Source: Pseudomonadota bacterium (GTDB lineage: Bacteria > Pseudomonadota > Alphaproteobacteria > UBA2136 > JAPKEQ01). Taken from it: 64,000 nucleotides of DNA. The stretch lies in NCBI GenBank assembly GCA_036141575.1, contig JAYZXF010000011.1, positions 205,021-269,020 of the forward strand, read 5' to 3'. Position 1 is the stretch's first letter; the number at the start of each line of letters is the position of its first letter. The notes under the pieces were generated by a model. It ran no database searches, had not been told where the DNA came from, and saw only the letters and a program-made list of their open reading frames with translations. The translations under genes and the position numbers were made by a program. This document shows, one piece after another, positions 30,986 to 38,831 of the stretch.

Positions 30986-32440
30986 ATGAGTGAACTTGTA
31001 AAACTGGGGCTTAAAGAAGCTTCTGAAAAAATCAAAAACCGAGAAATCTCGTCTGTAGAGCTGACAACAGCTCTGCTTGAGCGTATTGATGCGCGTAACG
31101 ATAACATTAACGCTTACGTTGAAGTGACGCATGAAAAAGCGCTTGAGATGGCTGAAGCCTCTGATAAGCGTATTAAAGATGGTAACGCCCGCCTTATGGA
31201 AGGTGTTCCTCTCGGTATTAAAGACCTTTTCTGTACAGCTGGCGTACCTACAACGGCATGTTCAAACATTCTAAAAGGTTTTACACCTGCATACGAATCA
31301 ACAGTGACAAAGAACCTGTGGAACACAGGTACAGTTATGTTAGGTAAAACAAACCTAGACCAATTTGCGATGGGCTCATCAAACGAAACATCTGCTTTTG
31401 GTACGGTTAAAAACCCATGGGACGAAGCACGTACACCGGGTGGTTCATCAGGTGGTAGTGCAGCAGCTGTTGCTGATTACATGTGCTTTGGTGCAACGGG
31501 TACAGATACGGGTGGTTCAATCCGTCAGCCTGCAGCATTTAGCGGTATTGTTGGTCTTAAGCCAACATACGGGCGTTGCTCTCGTTGGGGGATCGTGGCG
31601 TTTGCTTCAAGCCTAGACCAAGCAGGTCCAATGGCACGTAGCGTTGAAGATACGGCTCTAATGTTCCGTGGTATGAGTGGTTACGATCCACTAGATACAA
31701 CAAGTGCGGATATGCCAATTGAATCTTTTGATGAAAACTTAGAAAACCTAAGCCTTAAAGGTCTAAAAATTGGTCTACCAAAAGAGTACTTTGTAGACGG
31801 TATGGACGACGGCGTGAAGAAAGCGACAGAAGACGCTGTTGCACGCTTTAAAGCTGAAGGTGCTGAGATTATTGATATCAGCCTGCCTCACACAAAATAC
31901 GCTGTGCCGACTTACTACATTGTTGCACCTGCTGAAGCGGCTTCTAACCTAGCACGTTACGACGGTATGCGTTACGGCCAACGTGTAGAAGGTGAAAACC
32001 TATCTGATACGTACACGAAGACACGTACAGCTGGCTTTGGTGAAGAAGTGAAGCGTCGTATTATGATTGGTAACTACACGCTTTCTAGCGGTTACTACGA
32101 TGCGTATTACTCGAAAGCACAAAAAGTACGTGCGTTGATCGCACAAGACTTCAAAAACGCATTTGATAAAGTTGATGTAATTCTTACGCCAACTGCACCA
32201 ACACCAGCCTTTAAAACTGGTGAAAAGGTGAGTGACCCAATTCAAATGTACCTGAACGATATCTTTACAGTGGCAACATCACTTGCGGGCCTTCCTGGTA
32301 TTAGCGTACCAAGCGGCATGGTTGATGGTATGCCTGTAGGTGTTCAGTTTATTGGTAAAGCCTTTGATGAGAAGCATCTTCTCAAAGTGGCGTTCGCACA
32401 TGAGCGCATGACAGGCTTTAAACCACTCGAAGTGAAATAA
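30986..32440 (+). CDS. gatA: Asp-tRNA(Asn)/Glu-tRNA(Gln) amidotransferase subunit A
   Basis: A 484-residue amidase-signature enzyme that releases ammonia from glutamine for transamidation. The catalytic Ser-cisSer-Lys triad is visible: GIKDLF with Lys near residue 79, then the [10 protein letters not shown] loop with the cis-Ser and [10 protein letters not shown] with the nucleophilic Ser. Follows gatC by 29 nt. Codon use here is strongly biased to CGT, GGT and AAC, as in highly expressed genes. Confidence 0.97.
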   Translation: MSELVKLGLKEASEKIKNREISSVELTTALLERIDARNDNINAYVEVTHEKALEMAEASDKRIKDGNARLMEGVPLGIKDLFCTAGVPTTACSNILKGFTPAYESTVTKNLWNTGTVMLGKTNLDQFAMGSSNETSAFGTVKNPWDEARTPGGSSGGSAAAVADYMCFGATGTDTGGSIRQPAAFSGIVGLKPTYGRCSRWGIVAFASSLDQAGPMARSVEDTALMFRGMSGYDPLDTTSADMPIESFDENLENLSLKGLKIGLPKEYFVDGMDDGVKKATEDAVARFKAEGAEIIDISLPHTKYAVPTYYIVAPAEAASNLARYDGMRYGQRVEGENLSDTYTKTRTAGFGEEVKRRIMIGNYTLSSGYYDAYYSKAQKVRALIAQDFKNAFDKVDVILTPTAPTPAFKTGEKVSDPIQMYLNDIFTVATSLAGLPGISVPSGMVDGMPVGVQFIGKAFDEKHLLKVAFAHERMTGFKPLEVK

Positions 32441-32470
32441 GAATTAAGACAGAAGTAAAAGGGTAAATAA

Positions 32471-33913
32471 ATGGATCCCCGTTATGAAATGGTAATCGGC
32501 CTTGAAGTCCACGCTCAAGTGAACGTGAAATCAAAGCTTTTCAGTGCATCTCCAACTGATTTTGGTGCAGAGCCTAACGCTCAAGCAAACGAAATTGATA
32601 TGGGTATGCCAGGTGTACTTCCTGTTCTTAACCGTGACGCAGTAGATGCAGCGATTAAGCTTGGTCTTGGTATTAAAGCGCGTATTAATCGTACAAGTGT
32701 GTTCTCTCGTAAGAACTACTTTTACCCTGATCTACCAAAAGGCTACCAGATCTCTCAGTTTGATCTGCCAATCGTAGAGCACGGTACACTTACAATTGAC
32801 CTTGATGATGGTTCAAGCAAGGACATCGGTGTAACGCGTATTCACCTAGAAGAAGATGCAGGTAAGTCTGTTCACGATTTTGGTGATGAGAAACATTCTC
32901 ACGTAGACCTTAACCGTGCAGGTGTTCCACTTGTAGAAATCGTATCTGAGCCAGATATTCGTACACCAGAAGAAGCGGGTGCTTACATGAAGAAGATGCG
33001 TGCGATTGTACGTTTCCTTGATGTGTGTGACGGTAACATGGAGCAGGGTAGCATGCGTTGTGATGCCAACGTTTCTGTACGTCTAAAAGGACAGAAAGAG
33101 TTTGGTACACGTTGTGAAATTAAAAACTTGAACTCAATCCGTAACGTGATGCGTGCCATTGAGTTTGAAGCCAACCGTCAAGTTGCAATTATTGAGCATG
33201 GTGGTGAAATTGAACAGCAAACACGCCTGTGGGATGCGAACAAGAACGAAACACGTGCCATGCGTTCTAAAGAAGATGCGCATGACTACCGTTACTTCCC
33301 AGACCCAGACCTTCTGCCACTTAAGTTGACAGAAGAGCGTATTGAGGCGGCTAAATCTACAATGCCTGAGCTTCCAGATGAAATGAAAGAGCGTTTCATT
33401 AAGGAATACACGCTTTCTGCTTATGACGCATCTGTACTTACACTTTCACGTGCGGGTGCACATTACTTTGAAACACTTGTTGCCGGCACGCGTGATGCTA
33501 AGAAGTGCGTAAACTGGATGACAGTTGAGCTGTTTGGTGCCCTCAACAAAGAAGGCCTAGACATTAGCGATAGCCCAATCTCTCCAGATCACCTTGGTGA
33601 GCTTGTAGACCTTATTGAAGATGCAACAATCTCTGGTAAAATTGCCAAAACAGTCTTTGAAGAGATGTGGTCATCTGGTAAAGCACCGAAGACAATTGTT
33701 GAAGAGAAAGGTCTTGTTCAGATTACAGATTCAAGCCTTCTTGAAAGGATAGTCGATAAACTAATTGAAGGTAACCCAGAAAACAGCGAACAGTTTAGAA
33801 GCGGTAACGACCGTGTACTTGGCTGGTTTGTTGGTCAGGTGATGAAAGAGACGCAAGGTAAAGCAAACCCACAAATGGTGAACGAAATCCTGCGCGGTCG
33901 TCTTCGTCCGTAA
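32471..33913 (+). CDS. gatB: Asp-tRNA(Asn)/Glu-tRNA(Gln) amidotransferase subunit B
   Basis: A 480-residue subunit that binds the mischarged tRNA and activates its side chain with ATP. Motifs: [38 protein letters not shown] and the [13 protein letters not shown] signature. The C-terminal tail domain (GatB/YqeY-like) ends the protein. Last gene of the operon, followed by a strong terminator. Confidence 0.97.
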   Translation: MDPRYEMVIGLEVHAQVNVKSKLFSASPTDFGAEPNAQANEIDMGMPGVLPVLNRDAVDAAIKLGLGIKARINRTSVFSRKNYFYPDLPKGYQISQFDLPIVEHGTLTIDLDDGSSKDIGVTRIHLEEDAGKSVHDFGDEKHSHVDLNRAGVPLVEIVSEPDIRTPEEAGAYMKKMRAIVRFLDVCDGNMEQGSMRCDANVSVRLKGQKEFGTRCEIKNLNSIRNVMRAIEFEANRQVAIIEHGGEIEQQTRLWDANKNETRAMRSKEDAHDYRYFPDPDLLPLKLTEERIEAAKSTMPELPDEMKERFIKEYTLSAYDASVLTLSRAGAHYFETLVAGTRDAKKCVNWMTVELFGALNKEGLDISDSPISPDHLGELVDLIEDATISGKIAKTVFEEMWSSGKAPKTIVEEKGLVQITDSSLLERIVDKLIEGNPENSEQFRSGNDRVLGWFVGQVMKETQGKANPQMVNEILRGRLRP

Positions 33914-33930
33914 GTTTTTCTAACTTCATT

Positions 33931-33960
33931 TAAAAGGGGGCAGTATTGCCCCTTTTTTTT
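33931..33960 (+). terminator. Terminator of gatCAB
   Basis: AAAAGGGG-GCA / TTGCCCCTTTT with a GTA-type loop and a run of eight T. Confidence 0.93.
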
Positions 33961-33981
33961 ATGTAAAAATCATGAAGATGC

Positions 33982-34010
33982 TTGCATGTGTTTCATGTAT
34001 ACAGTATAGG
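33982..34010 (+). promoter_or_regulatory. Promoter for the 271-residue orphan gene
   Basis: TTGCAT, 17 nt and TATAGG, giving a leader of about 80 nt. Confidence 0.5.
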
Positions 34011-34045
34011 TGGGTGAATTTTGTATCTGTGTTAAGTTTTAATCA

Positions 34046-34064
34046 GTTGCCGTGGTTTGGCAAC
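34046..34064 (+). repeat. Hairpin in the leader of the 271-residue orphan gene
   Basis: GTTGCC and GGCAAC pair around a 7-nt loop, about 35 nt before the start codon. Confidence 0.45.
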
Positions 34065-34096
34065 ATCTCTCCCTTAACCCTCTTTGGAGTTCTTTA

Positions 34097-34912
34097 ATGA
34101 CCCAGAAATCAACTGCTTACTGCCCCGCTGTTATTGCCGCTGCATTCAATGAGCTGACTGGCGATGTCACCTGTTCCAATGAGTTCCAAGAATGGTTCTT
34201 TGGTCGTTTTGGTGATATGGATCTGTCTGCGTTGAGCGACAACCTGTGGGCCATGGCTGGCGCGGCTGCAGATATCAATGCCTTCTTTGAAGAGAAGGGT
34301 TTTCCGGAAATCAAAGTCGACATGCCTGGTGTGGCTGCTGTTTTCAAGCTGGCTGTAGAATGGGCAAACCAAGGCCAGAAGAGCTTTATGTTCTTGGATG
34401 AAGGTACTTTTCAGGGTGCTGAATTTGATGTGGACGATGAAAATGTCCAACTTCTGAGCGTGGAAGGCCAGGAGTATCCGGTTCTGAAACTTGCAACCAA
34501 GGACGAAGGCTGGAATGTCTACATTCAGGAAATGCCTGAATTTGACGGCGCGTCCTCTGAGCTGCCTGATATTGCTCAGCAAATTGTTGCCTCGTCCAAA
34601 GGTGCTGTGCCTCACCGTGCAGGCGCCGTTATGGTACCGGCATCTTCCATTGATACAGATGTGGATGTGGATGACTTTGTCGGCCTGGAAAAAGATTGGC
34701 TGAAAGTTGGTGCAGCTGTGAAGAAAGTTCGTTTTGAATTTGACCACAAAGGCGCCAAGGCCGAAGCAGCTTTTGCAGCGGTGCTGGAATCTGCTATGGG
34801 GCCTCAGCCCTATCAGGTGACCAAGTCTTATGTCGCTGTTTTCCAACATGATGACATGGCTGAGGCTGCCTTTACTGCGTTTGTCACGCCTGAGTCGTGG
34901 ACGCGTATGTAA
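34097..34912 (+). CDS. Unknown GC-richer protein with faint serpin-like C-terminus
   Basis: A 271-residue acidic protein without signal peptide or membrane segment. Its last 60 residues resemble the end of serpins: VRFEFDHKGAKAEAAF (about 211-226) can be aligned with the hinge pattern of a strand followed by E-G-T-E-A-A-A-A, and QHDDMAEAAFTAFVTP resembles the final serpin strand pair. A complete serpin is about 370 residues, so this would be a reduced form; similarity is by eye only and could be chance. Start ATG 34097 has TGGAG upstream. Base composition is GC-richer than the flanking gat genes. Monocistronic with its own promoter and terminator. Confidence 0.6.
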   Translation: MTQKSTAYCPAVIAAAFNELTGDVTCSNEFQEWFFGRFGDMDLSALSDNLWAMAGAAADINAFFEEKGFPEIKVDMPGVAAVFKLAVEWANQGQKSFMFLDEGTFQGAEFDVDDENVQLLSVEGQEYPVLKLATKDEGWNVYIQEMPEFDGASSELPDIAQQIVASSKGAVPHRAGAVMVPASSIDTDVDVDDFVGLEKDWLKVGAAVKKVRFEFDHKGAKAEAAFAAVLESAMGPQPYQVTKSYVAVFQHDDMAEAAFTAFVTPESWTRM

Positions 34913-34927
34913 AAGCAATCGAAATTA

Positions 34928-34955
34928 AAAAAGGTGCCCTTATGGGCACCTTTTT
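34928..34955. terminator. Terminator after the 271-residue orphan gene
   Basis: AAAAAGGTGCCC / GGGCACCTTTTT with loop TTAT, between convergent genes. Confidence 0.93.
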
Positions 34956-34967
34956 GCATGGGTAAAG

Positions 34968-35549
34968 TTAGTACTTTACACTGCAGCCGTATGGCTTAGA
35001 TGTTGCTGTTGCAATCGCAGTTCCGCTGCGTAGTGCGTTCACAGCAGATGCAACATAGTTTTCAGCTTTTTCAACATCGCTAGAGCGGTATGAAGGGATA
35101 CTATCAATCGCGCCTTCGTAAACAATCTCACCTGACTTTACAACAAACATATGTGGTGTTGTTTGTGCGCCGTAAAGTTTACCAACTTTACCATCAGTAT
35201 CTCGTAGGTAAGCTGTTGAGCCTTTGTAGTCAGATTCAAAAAGCTTGAGAGCGCCTTCCATATCAACATGGCCTTGCTTGCCTTCTGCGCTAGAGTTAAT
35301 AGATAGCCAGACAAGATCATCACCAGCAATGGCTTTTTTAATGTCTACCATATGACCTTCATCGTAAAACTTTCGCACGAATGGGCACTGGCGGTTTGTC
35401 CATTCAAGAACAACAATTTTATCTGAGAAGTCAGACAGTGAAACAGGGTTACCTGTTGTATCCATGAGTGTAAAGTCTGGAGCTGGGCGTGCAAAAGCAG
35501 CAGTTGATACAGCAAGTGCGCCCATAAGAACTGTAGAAAAGAGTTTCAT
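34968..35549 (-). CDS. Exported redoxin/AhpC-TSA-type thioredoxin-fold protein
   Basis: A 193-residue secreted protein. Signal peptide at 1-21 (FSTVLMGALAVSTAAFA). The redoxin core follows, with RPAPDFTLMDTTGNPVSLSDF and VVLEWTNRQCPFVRKFY, where a single Cys replaces the CxxC. The C-terminus ends KPYGCSVKY, a second conserved Cys typical of this thioredoxin-family subgroup. It probably works in periplasmic thiol redox chemistry; the substrate is unknown. Confidence 0.88.
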   Translation of the reverse strand: MKLFSTVLMGALAVSTAAFARPAPDFTLMDTTGNPVSLSDFSDKIVVLEWTNRQCPFVRKFYDEGHMVDIKKAIAGDDLVWLSINSSAEGKQGHVDMEGALKLFESDYKGSTAYLRDTDGKVGKLYGAQTTPHMFVVKSGEIVYEGAIDSIPSYRSSDVEKAENYVASAVNALRSGTAIATATSKPYGCSVKY

Positions 35550-35626
35550 ATTTTTATTCCTTGTATTGCTTCGGTAAGGGTAGTAGACGCCTCTCTGTAA
35601 ATCTTGTCAAGCAGGATGCAACAAAG

Positions 35627-35655
35627 AACACCCTGCATTGCTGCAGGGTGTCCTT
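35627..35655 (-). terminator. Terminator after the 137-residue gene
   Basis: ACACCCTGCA / TGCAGGGTGT with loop TTGC; in the minus direction a short T-rich stretch (TTCTTTG) follows. Confidence 0.75.
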
Positions 35656-35665
35656 AAGTTTCGCT

Positions 35666-36079
35666 TTAGTTCGCGGCTTCCTTCTTTTTCGGAATCGGGC
35701 CGCATGGGATGATGCAGCACTCTTCGCTATCTGTGCTGTAGTACACGACAATCTCTGTGAGGATGTTGCCGGTGAAGCCGAGGCCAACGTTGGCGCCTTC
35801 GCGTCCTTCGTTGAGGGCCTGCAGAGCTTGGTTCGGCATGTCCTTGGGCATGCGGAACTGGGCCGTGAACAGATCACCTTTGGACTTGCGCCAGATGCCT
35901 CCTTTGCTTTTCTGGCGCAGGAAAGGTTTTTTGCCTTCAATATTGTTGAGATCTTTGAGCGACAAAGCCACTTCAATGGTGCCTTTGTAGCCTTTGAACT
36001 CTCCGTCAGGGCCCTTCTTTTGTGCGCGACGGACGCGACCAGAGACGGAAACAGTCGGGGTGTTTGGGGTATCAGCCAT
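35666..36079 (-). CDS. Unknown basic 137-residue protein, GC-richer
   Basis: No family recognised. The N-terminal half is rich in Lys/Arg/Gly (RVRRAQKKGPDGEFKGYKG). It seems to be mostly beta strands (VSVSGRVRR, GTIEVALSL, ILTEIVVYY). A Cys-Cys pair and a later Cys lie near the C-terminus (EECCIIPCGPIP), followed by KKKEAAN. AGGAG lies 9 nt before the ATG. With the genes at 29112 and 34097 it forms a set of GC-richer, single-gene units. Confidence 0.7.
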   Translation of the reverse strand: MADTPNTPTVSVSGRVRRAQKKGPDGEFKGYKGTIEVALSLKDLNNIEGKKPFLRQKSKGGIWRKSKGDLFTAQFRMPKDMPNQALQALNEGREGANVGLGFTGNILTEIVVYYSTDSEECCIIPCGPIPKKKEAAN

Positions 36080-36135
36080 GAGATATCTCCTAGATCTATG
36101 CCAAGTACTGGCAGGCTGTGAATAAGAAACGAGAG

Positions 36136-36162
36136 CGGGAGGCGCGCAAGCGCATGCTCCCG
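36136..36162. repeat. GC-rich hairpin between the 137-residue gene and flhB
   Basis: CGGGAG-GCGC, a GCAA tetraloop, GCGC, bulge ATG, CTCCCG. On the plus strand the loop is of the GNRA type. There is no U-tract. The rest of the 165-nt spacer shows no clear promoter for flhB. Confidence 0.55.
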
Positions 36163-36244
36163 AATGGGTGAATAATTAAGATATGGTGGTTAAAAACTCT
36201 CTTTTCAAGAGGTGGAGCAGGATAAGTTGTGCTAAGGTTGAAAA

Positions 36245-37321
36245 ATGGCTGATGATGAGGATAAGAGCTCCAAGACCGAGGAGGCCTCGCCCCGAAAACT
36301 GCAAAGGTTGAAGGACGAAGGTCAGGTTCCAAAGTCGAGGGAGGTAAATAACTTCGCGATGATGCTCGCGATGCTTCTTGTGCTGTTCTTAACTTTCCCT
36401 CTTGCTATGGATGGTCTACTTGAATTTACAGGCTCTATCTTGTCACAAGCAGGAACTCAACGTGCAGGCACGGGACTAGATGCCGCTTTTGCTTTAGAGC
36501 AAGGTCTTGTGAACGAGCTTCTTAAAATTTTACCAACCTTTTTAGTGCTTATGGCCTTTGCTTACTTTGGTGGTGTGATCCAAACAGGGCCCATTTTTAG
36601 CCATAAACCAATTGTGCCTAAACTTTCTAAAATTTCTCTTATCAAAGGTTTTGAGCGTATGTTTAGCACGCGTTCGCTTATGGAGCTTTTGAAATCTATG
36701 ATTAAGCTATTTGTGATCGGCTTTATCTCTGTCTTGATTATTTTTATGTACCTGCCAGAGATCCTTCTCTTGAATGATAAAAATGCCTTTGCGGCTGTGA
36801 GTACAACGCTTGAAATCTTGCTACGTATTATGGCTGCTGTTGTTGCCATTGCATTTGCCCTCTCCATTATTGATTTCTTGTTCCAACGTATGAAATTTCT
36901 TGAAGAGCAAAAGATGAGCCGTCGTGAGCTTAAAGATGAACTCAAAGAACAAGATGGTGACCCATATGTTAAAGGGCGTCAGCGTCAGATTCGTGAACAG
37001 CGTGCCCGCCAACGTATGATGGCAGACGTGCCTAAGGCGAGCGTGGTAGTGACGAACCCAACCCACTATGCTGTGGCTCTTTCTTACGATGAAGAGGTGG
37101 ACGCTGCGCCGAGTGTGGTTGCCAAGGGTACAGATCTTATTGCACTTCGTATCCGTGAGATTGCGCAAGAAAATGATATCCCTCTTTATGAAGACCCTCC
37201 GCTTGCGCGCCAGCTCCATGCAGATGTTGAGATTGGTGAGACCATTCCACTAGAGCTGTTTGAGGCTGTTGCGAAAGTTGTAGCGTACATCTTCTCTCTT
37301 AAAAAGAACAAAGCCAGCTAA
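36245..37321 (+). CDS. flhB: Flagellar export apparatus protein FlhB
   Basis: FlhB switches the flagellar type III export gate from rod/hook to filament substrates. The 358-residue protein has a charged N-terminus (EDKSSKTEEASPRKLQRLKDEGQVPKS is typical), four membrane segments, and the autocleavage motif NPTH in VVTNPTHYAVAL at about residue 263. The C-terminal cytoplasmic domain includes PLARQLH. It stands alone, not beside fliR/flhA. Only a weak AAGG ribosome site is seen. Confidence 0.96.
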   Translation: MADDEDKSSKTEEASPRKLQRLKDEGQVPKSREVNNFAMMLAMLLVLFLTFPLAMDGLLEFTGSILSQAGTQRAGTGLDAAFALEQGLVNELLKILPTFLVLMAFAYFGGVIQTGPIFSHKPIVPKLSKISLIKGFERMFSTRSLMELLKSMIKLFVIGFISVLIIFMYLPEILLLNDKNAFAAVSTTLEILLRIMAAVVAIAFALSIIDFLFQRMKFLEEQKMSRRELKDELKEQDGDPYVKGRQRQIREQRARQRMMADVPKASVVVTNPTHYAVALSYDEEVDAAPSVVAKGTDLIALRIREIAQENDIPLYEDPPLARQLHADVEIGETIPLELFEAVAKVVAYIFSLKKNKAS

Positions 37322-37334
37322 AAGCTGGCTTTGT
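37307..37334 (+). terminator. Possible terminator overlapping the end of flhB
   Basis: AACAAAGCCAGCT / AGCTGGCTTTGTT with the stop codon in the loop. The U-tract is poor (TTTGTTGC), so efficiency is doubtful. Confidence 0.55.
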
Positions 37335-37346
37335 TGCTATCGTTTT

Positions 37347-37610
37347 CTATTGCAGAAGGTGCAATTCAATCGTGTAATTTTTGCCATCTTCTGTTTGTTT
37401 ATCTTGTCGCGTTCCAACTGCTGTGGCTGTATGATTTTCATCAAGTGCACACAAAACGCGTGCTTTAGTAGGGGCAGGGCTTTCTTGCATAACCTGATCA
37501 ATCAGATAGAAAGCATCTTGACAAGAAAACATGCCGTGTGTGCTTTCTTGAGCTTGAAGAGGAAGTGTAAATGCAAGTGCGGCAGGCAATGCCAAAAGAA
37601 TACGTTTCAT
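37347..37610 (-). CDS. Small secreted protein of 87 residues
   Basis: A signal peptide at about 1-20 (KRILLALPAALAFTLPLQAQ) leads to a 67-residue mature protein with two cysteines (FSCQDAF, VLCALDE), possibly one disulfide. No family recognised. GGAGG lies 7-8 nt before the ATG and a good promoter is directly upstream, so the gene is credible. Confidence 0.75.
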   Translation of the reverse strand: MKRILLALPAALAFTLPLQAQESTHGMFSCQDAFYLIDQVMQESPAPTKARVLCALDENHTATAVGTRQDKQTEDGKNYTIELHLLQ

Positions 37611-37651
37611 ATTGAAACCTCCAAAAAGGAAAAGAGAGTAGAATTAGAGTG

Positions 37652-37679
37652 AGTATAGATGTGTATACAGTAAAGTCAA
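37652..37679 (-). promoter_or_regulatory. Promoter for the small secreted protein gene
   Basis: On the minus strand TTGACT, 16 nt and TATACT, just past the pgi stop codon. Confidence 0.65.
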
Positions 37680-37683
37680 GAGT

Positions 37684-38826
37684 TTACTTGAGATACTGAG
37701 ATGTGCGAACTTTAGCATGTTCTACGGCAGGTTGATCCCATGGATTAATATTCATAAAGGTGCTCATGCAAACTGTTTCAAGCATCAAACTCATGAGTGC
37801 CCCTCCAAGCTTTTCTGGTGATGTTTCAAGCATGCGAACACTACGTTCAGCATTTTGTAGGGCTTCAAATGTCCCTTCGGCTTGGTAATAAAGCAGATCA
37901 CCCATATCAAGGTTCTTTAGGAGAGGGGACTTAAGTGTGTCTGCCCAAGGCTTTTCTAAAGCTGTGCCGCTTTTACGGCTATCTTCTCGTATAATTGTGA
38001 TGAAGCTGTTATTTACGCCATCCATCATCATTTGTAAGCATGCGTGCTGGTCGCTGGCACCGCGCGCTACAGATGGCCAAAGCCCTTGTGACTCTTTGCC
38101 AAGGCTTTCTGCCCAAAGCTGTACAAACCAATCCCCAATGTATTTGAGGCGGTCACCGTAAGGCATGAGAATATAGTTGGTCAGATTTGAGTTATGGAGA
38201 ACTCTCGCTGTTTTATAGCTTGCATGCTCCTCAGGGTTTTTGATGAAGCGTTCTAGTTCATTTTGTGCTGACGCTATAATAGATGCTCCGTTACCATTTT
38301 GAATGGCAAGTGCAAGTAGCCCAACAATGCTAAAGATACTAAAACGGCCACCGACATTTGGGTCATGTGCAATGCGCTCTCCCATCACGCTTTCGCATAA
38401 GGTAGTAAGGGGGCTATCCTTCTCTTCTGTAATGGCAAAAAACTTACCATGAGGGCTGATGCTTTTTGCATTCATAGCTTCCAGAATAAGGGTTGCTGTA
38501 AGCAATGTTTCAATTGTTCTACCGCTTTTGCTGACACAAACAAGAGCTGTTTTCTCTAAATTGACAGTTTTAAGGGTGTGCTCAACAGTGATGGGGTCAC
38601 TATTATCTAAATAGATGATGCGGCCATTATGAGGTGTGAGGACTTTTGTAAGCACTTGCGCACCAAGAGTGGAGCCACCCATACCAATCCAAAGGACATG
38701 TTCAAAGCTTTGCAATTTTTCAGCATGCTTTTGTGCGTCTTGCCATGTTTTATCATTCAATACAGAAGAAAATGCAGGGCGCTGGCCAGTTTGGGTTTCA
38801 GATAAGAATGTTTTCAGCGCATCCAT
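37684..38826 (-). CDS. pgi: Glucose-6-phosphate isomerase, short form
   Basis: This enzyme interconverts glucose-6-phosphate and fructose-6-phosphate. Sugar-phosphate-binding motifs are clear: LWIGMGGSTLGAQV, LVCVSKSGRTIETL and VGGRFSIFSIVGLL. With 380 residues it is shorter than the 450-550 usual in the family, as in the short forms of some alphaproteobacteria. It follows the GGDEF/EAL gene by only 5 nt, an unusual operon partner. Confidence 0.9.
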   Translation of the reverse strand: MDALKTFLSETQTGQRPAFSSVLNDKTWQDAQKHAEKLQSFEHVLWIGMGGSTLGAQVLTKVLTPHNGRIIYLDNSDPITVEHTLKTVNLEKTALVCVSKSGRTIETLLTATLILEAMNAKSISPHGKFFAITEEKDSPLTTLCESVMGERIAHDPNVGGRFSIFSIVGLLALAIQNGNGASIIASAQNELERFIKNPEEHASYKTARVLHNSNLTNYILMPYGDRLKYIGDWFVQLWAESLGKESQGLWPSVARGASDQHACLQMMMDGVNNSFITIIREDSRKSGTALEKPWADTLKSPLLKNLDMGDLLYYQAEGTFEALQNAERSVRMLETSPEKLGGALMSLMLETVCMSTFMNINPWDQPAVEHAKVRTSQYLK

Positions 38827-38831
38827 GAAGC

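Noticed and set aside
34109-34918. A 269-codon antisense frame over the serpin-like gene
   Set aside because: The plus-strand frame has promoter, ribosome site and terminator; the antisense frame is Cys/His/Arg-rich as expected for a shadow.
35561-36121. A 186-codon frame opposite the 137-residue gene
   Set aside because: The minus-strand gene has AGGAG and its own terminator; the plus frame has neither.
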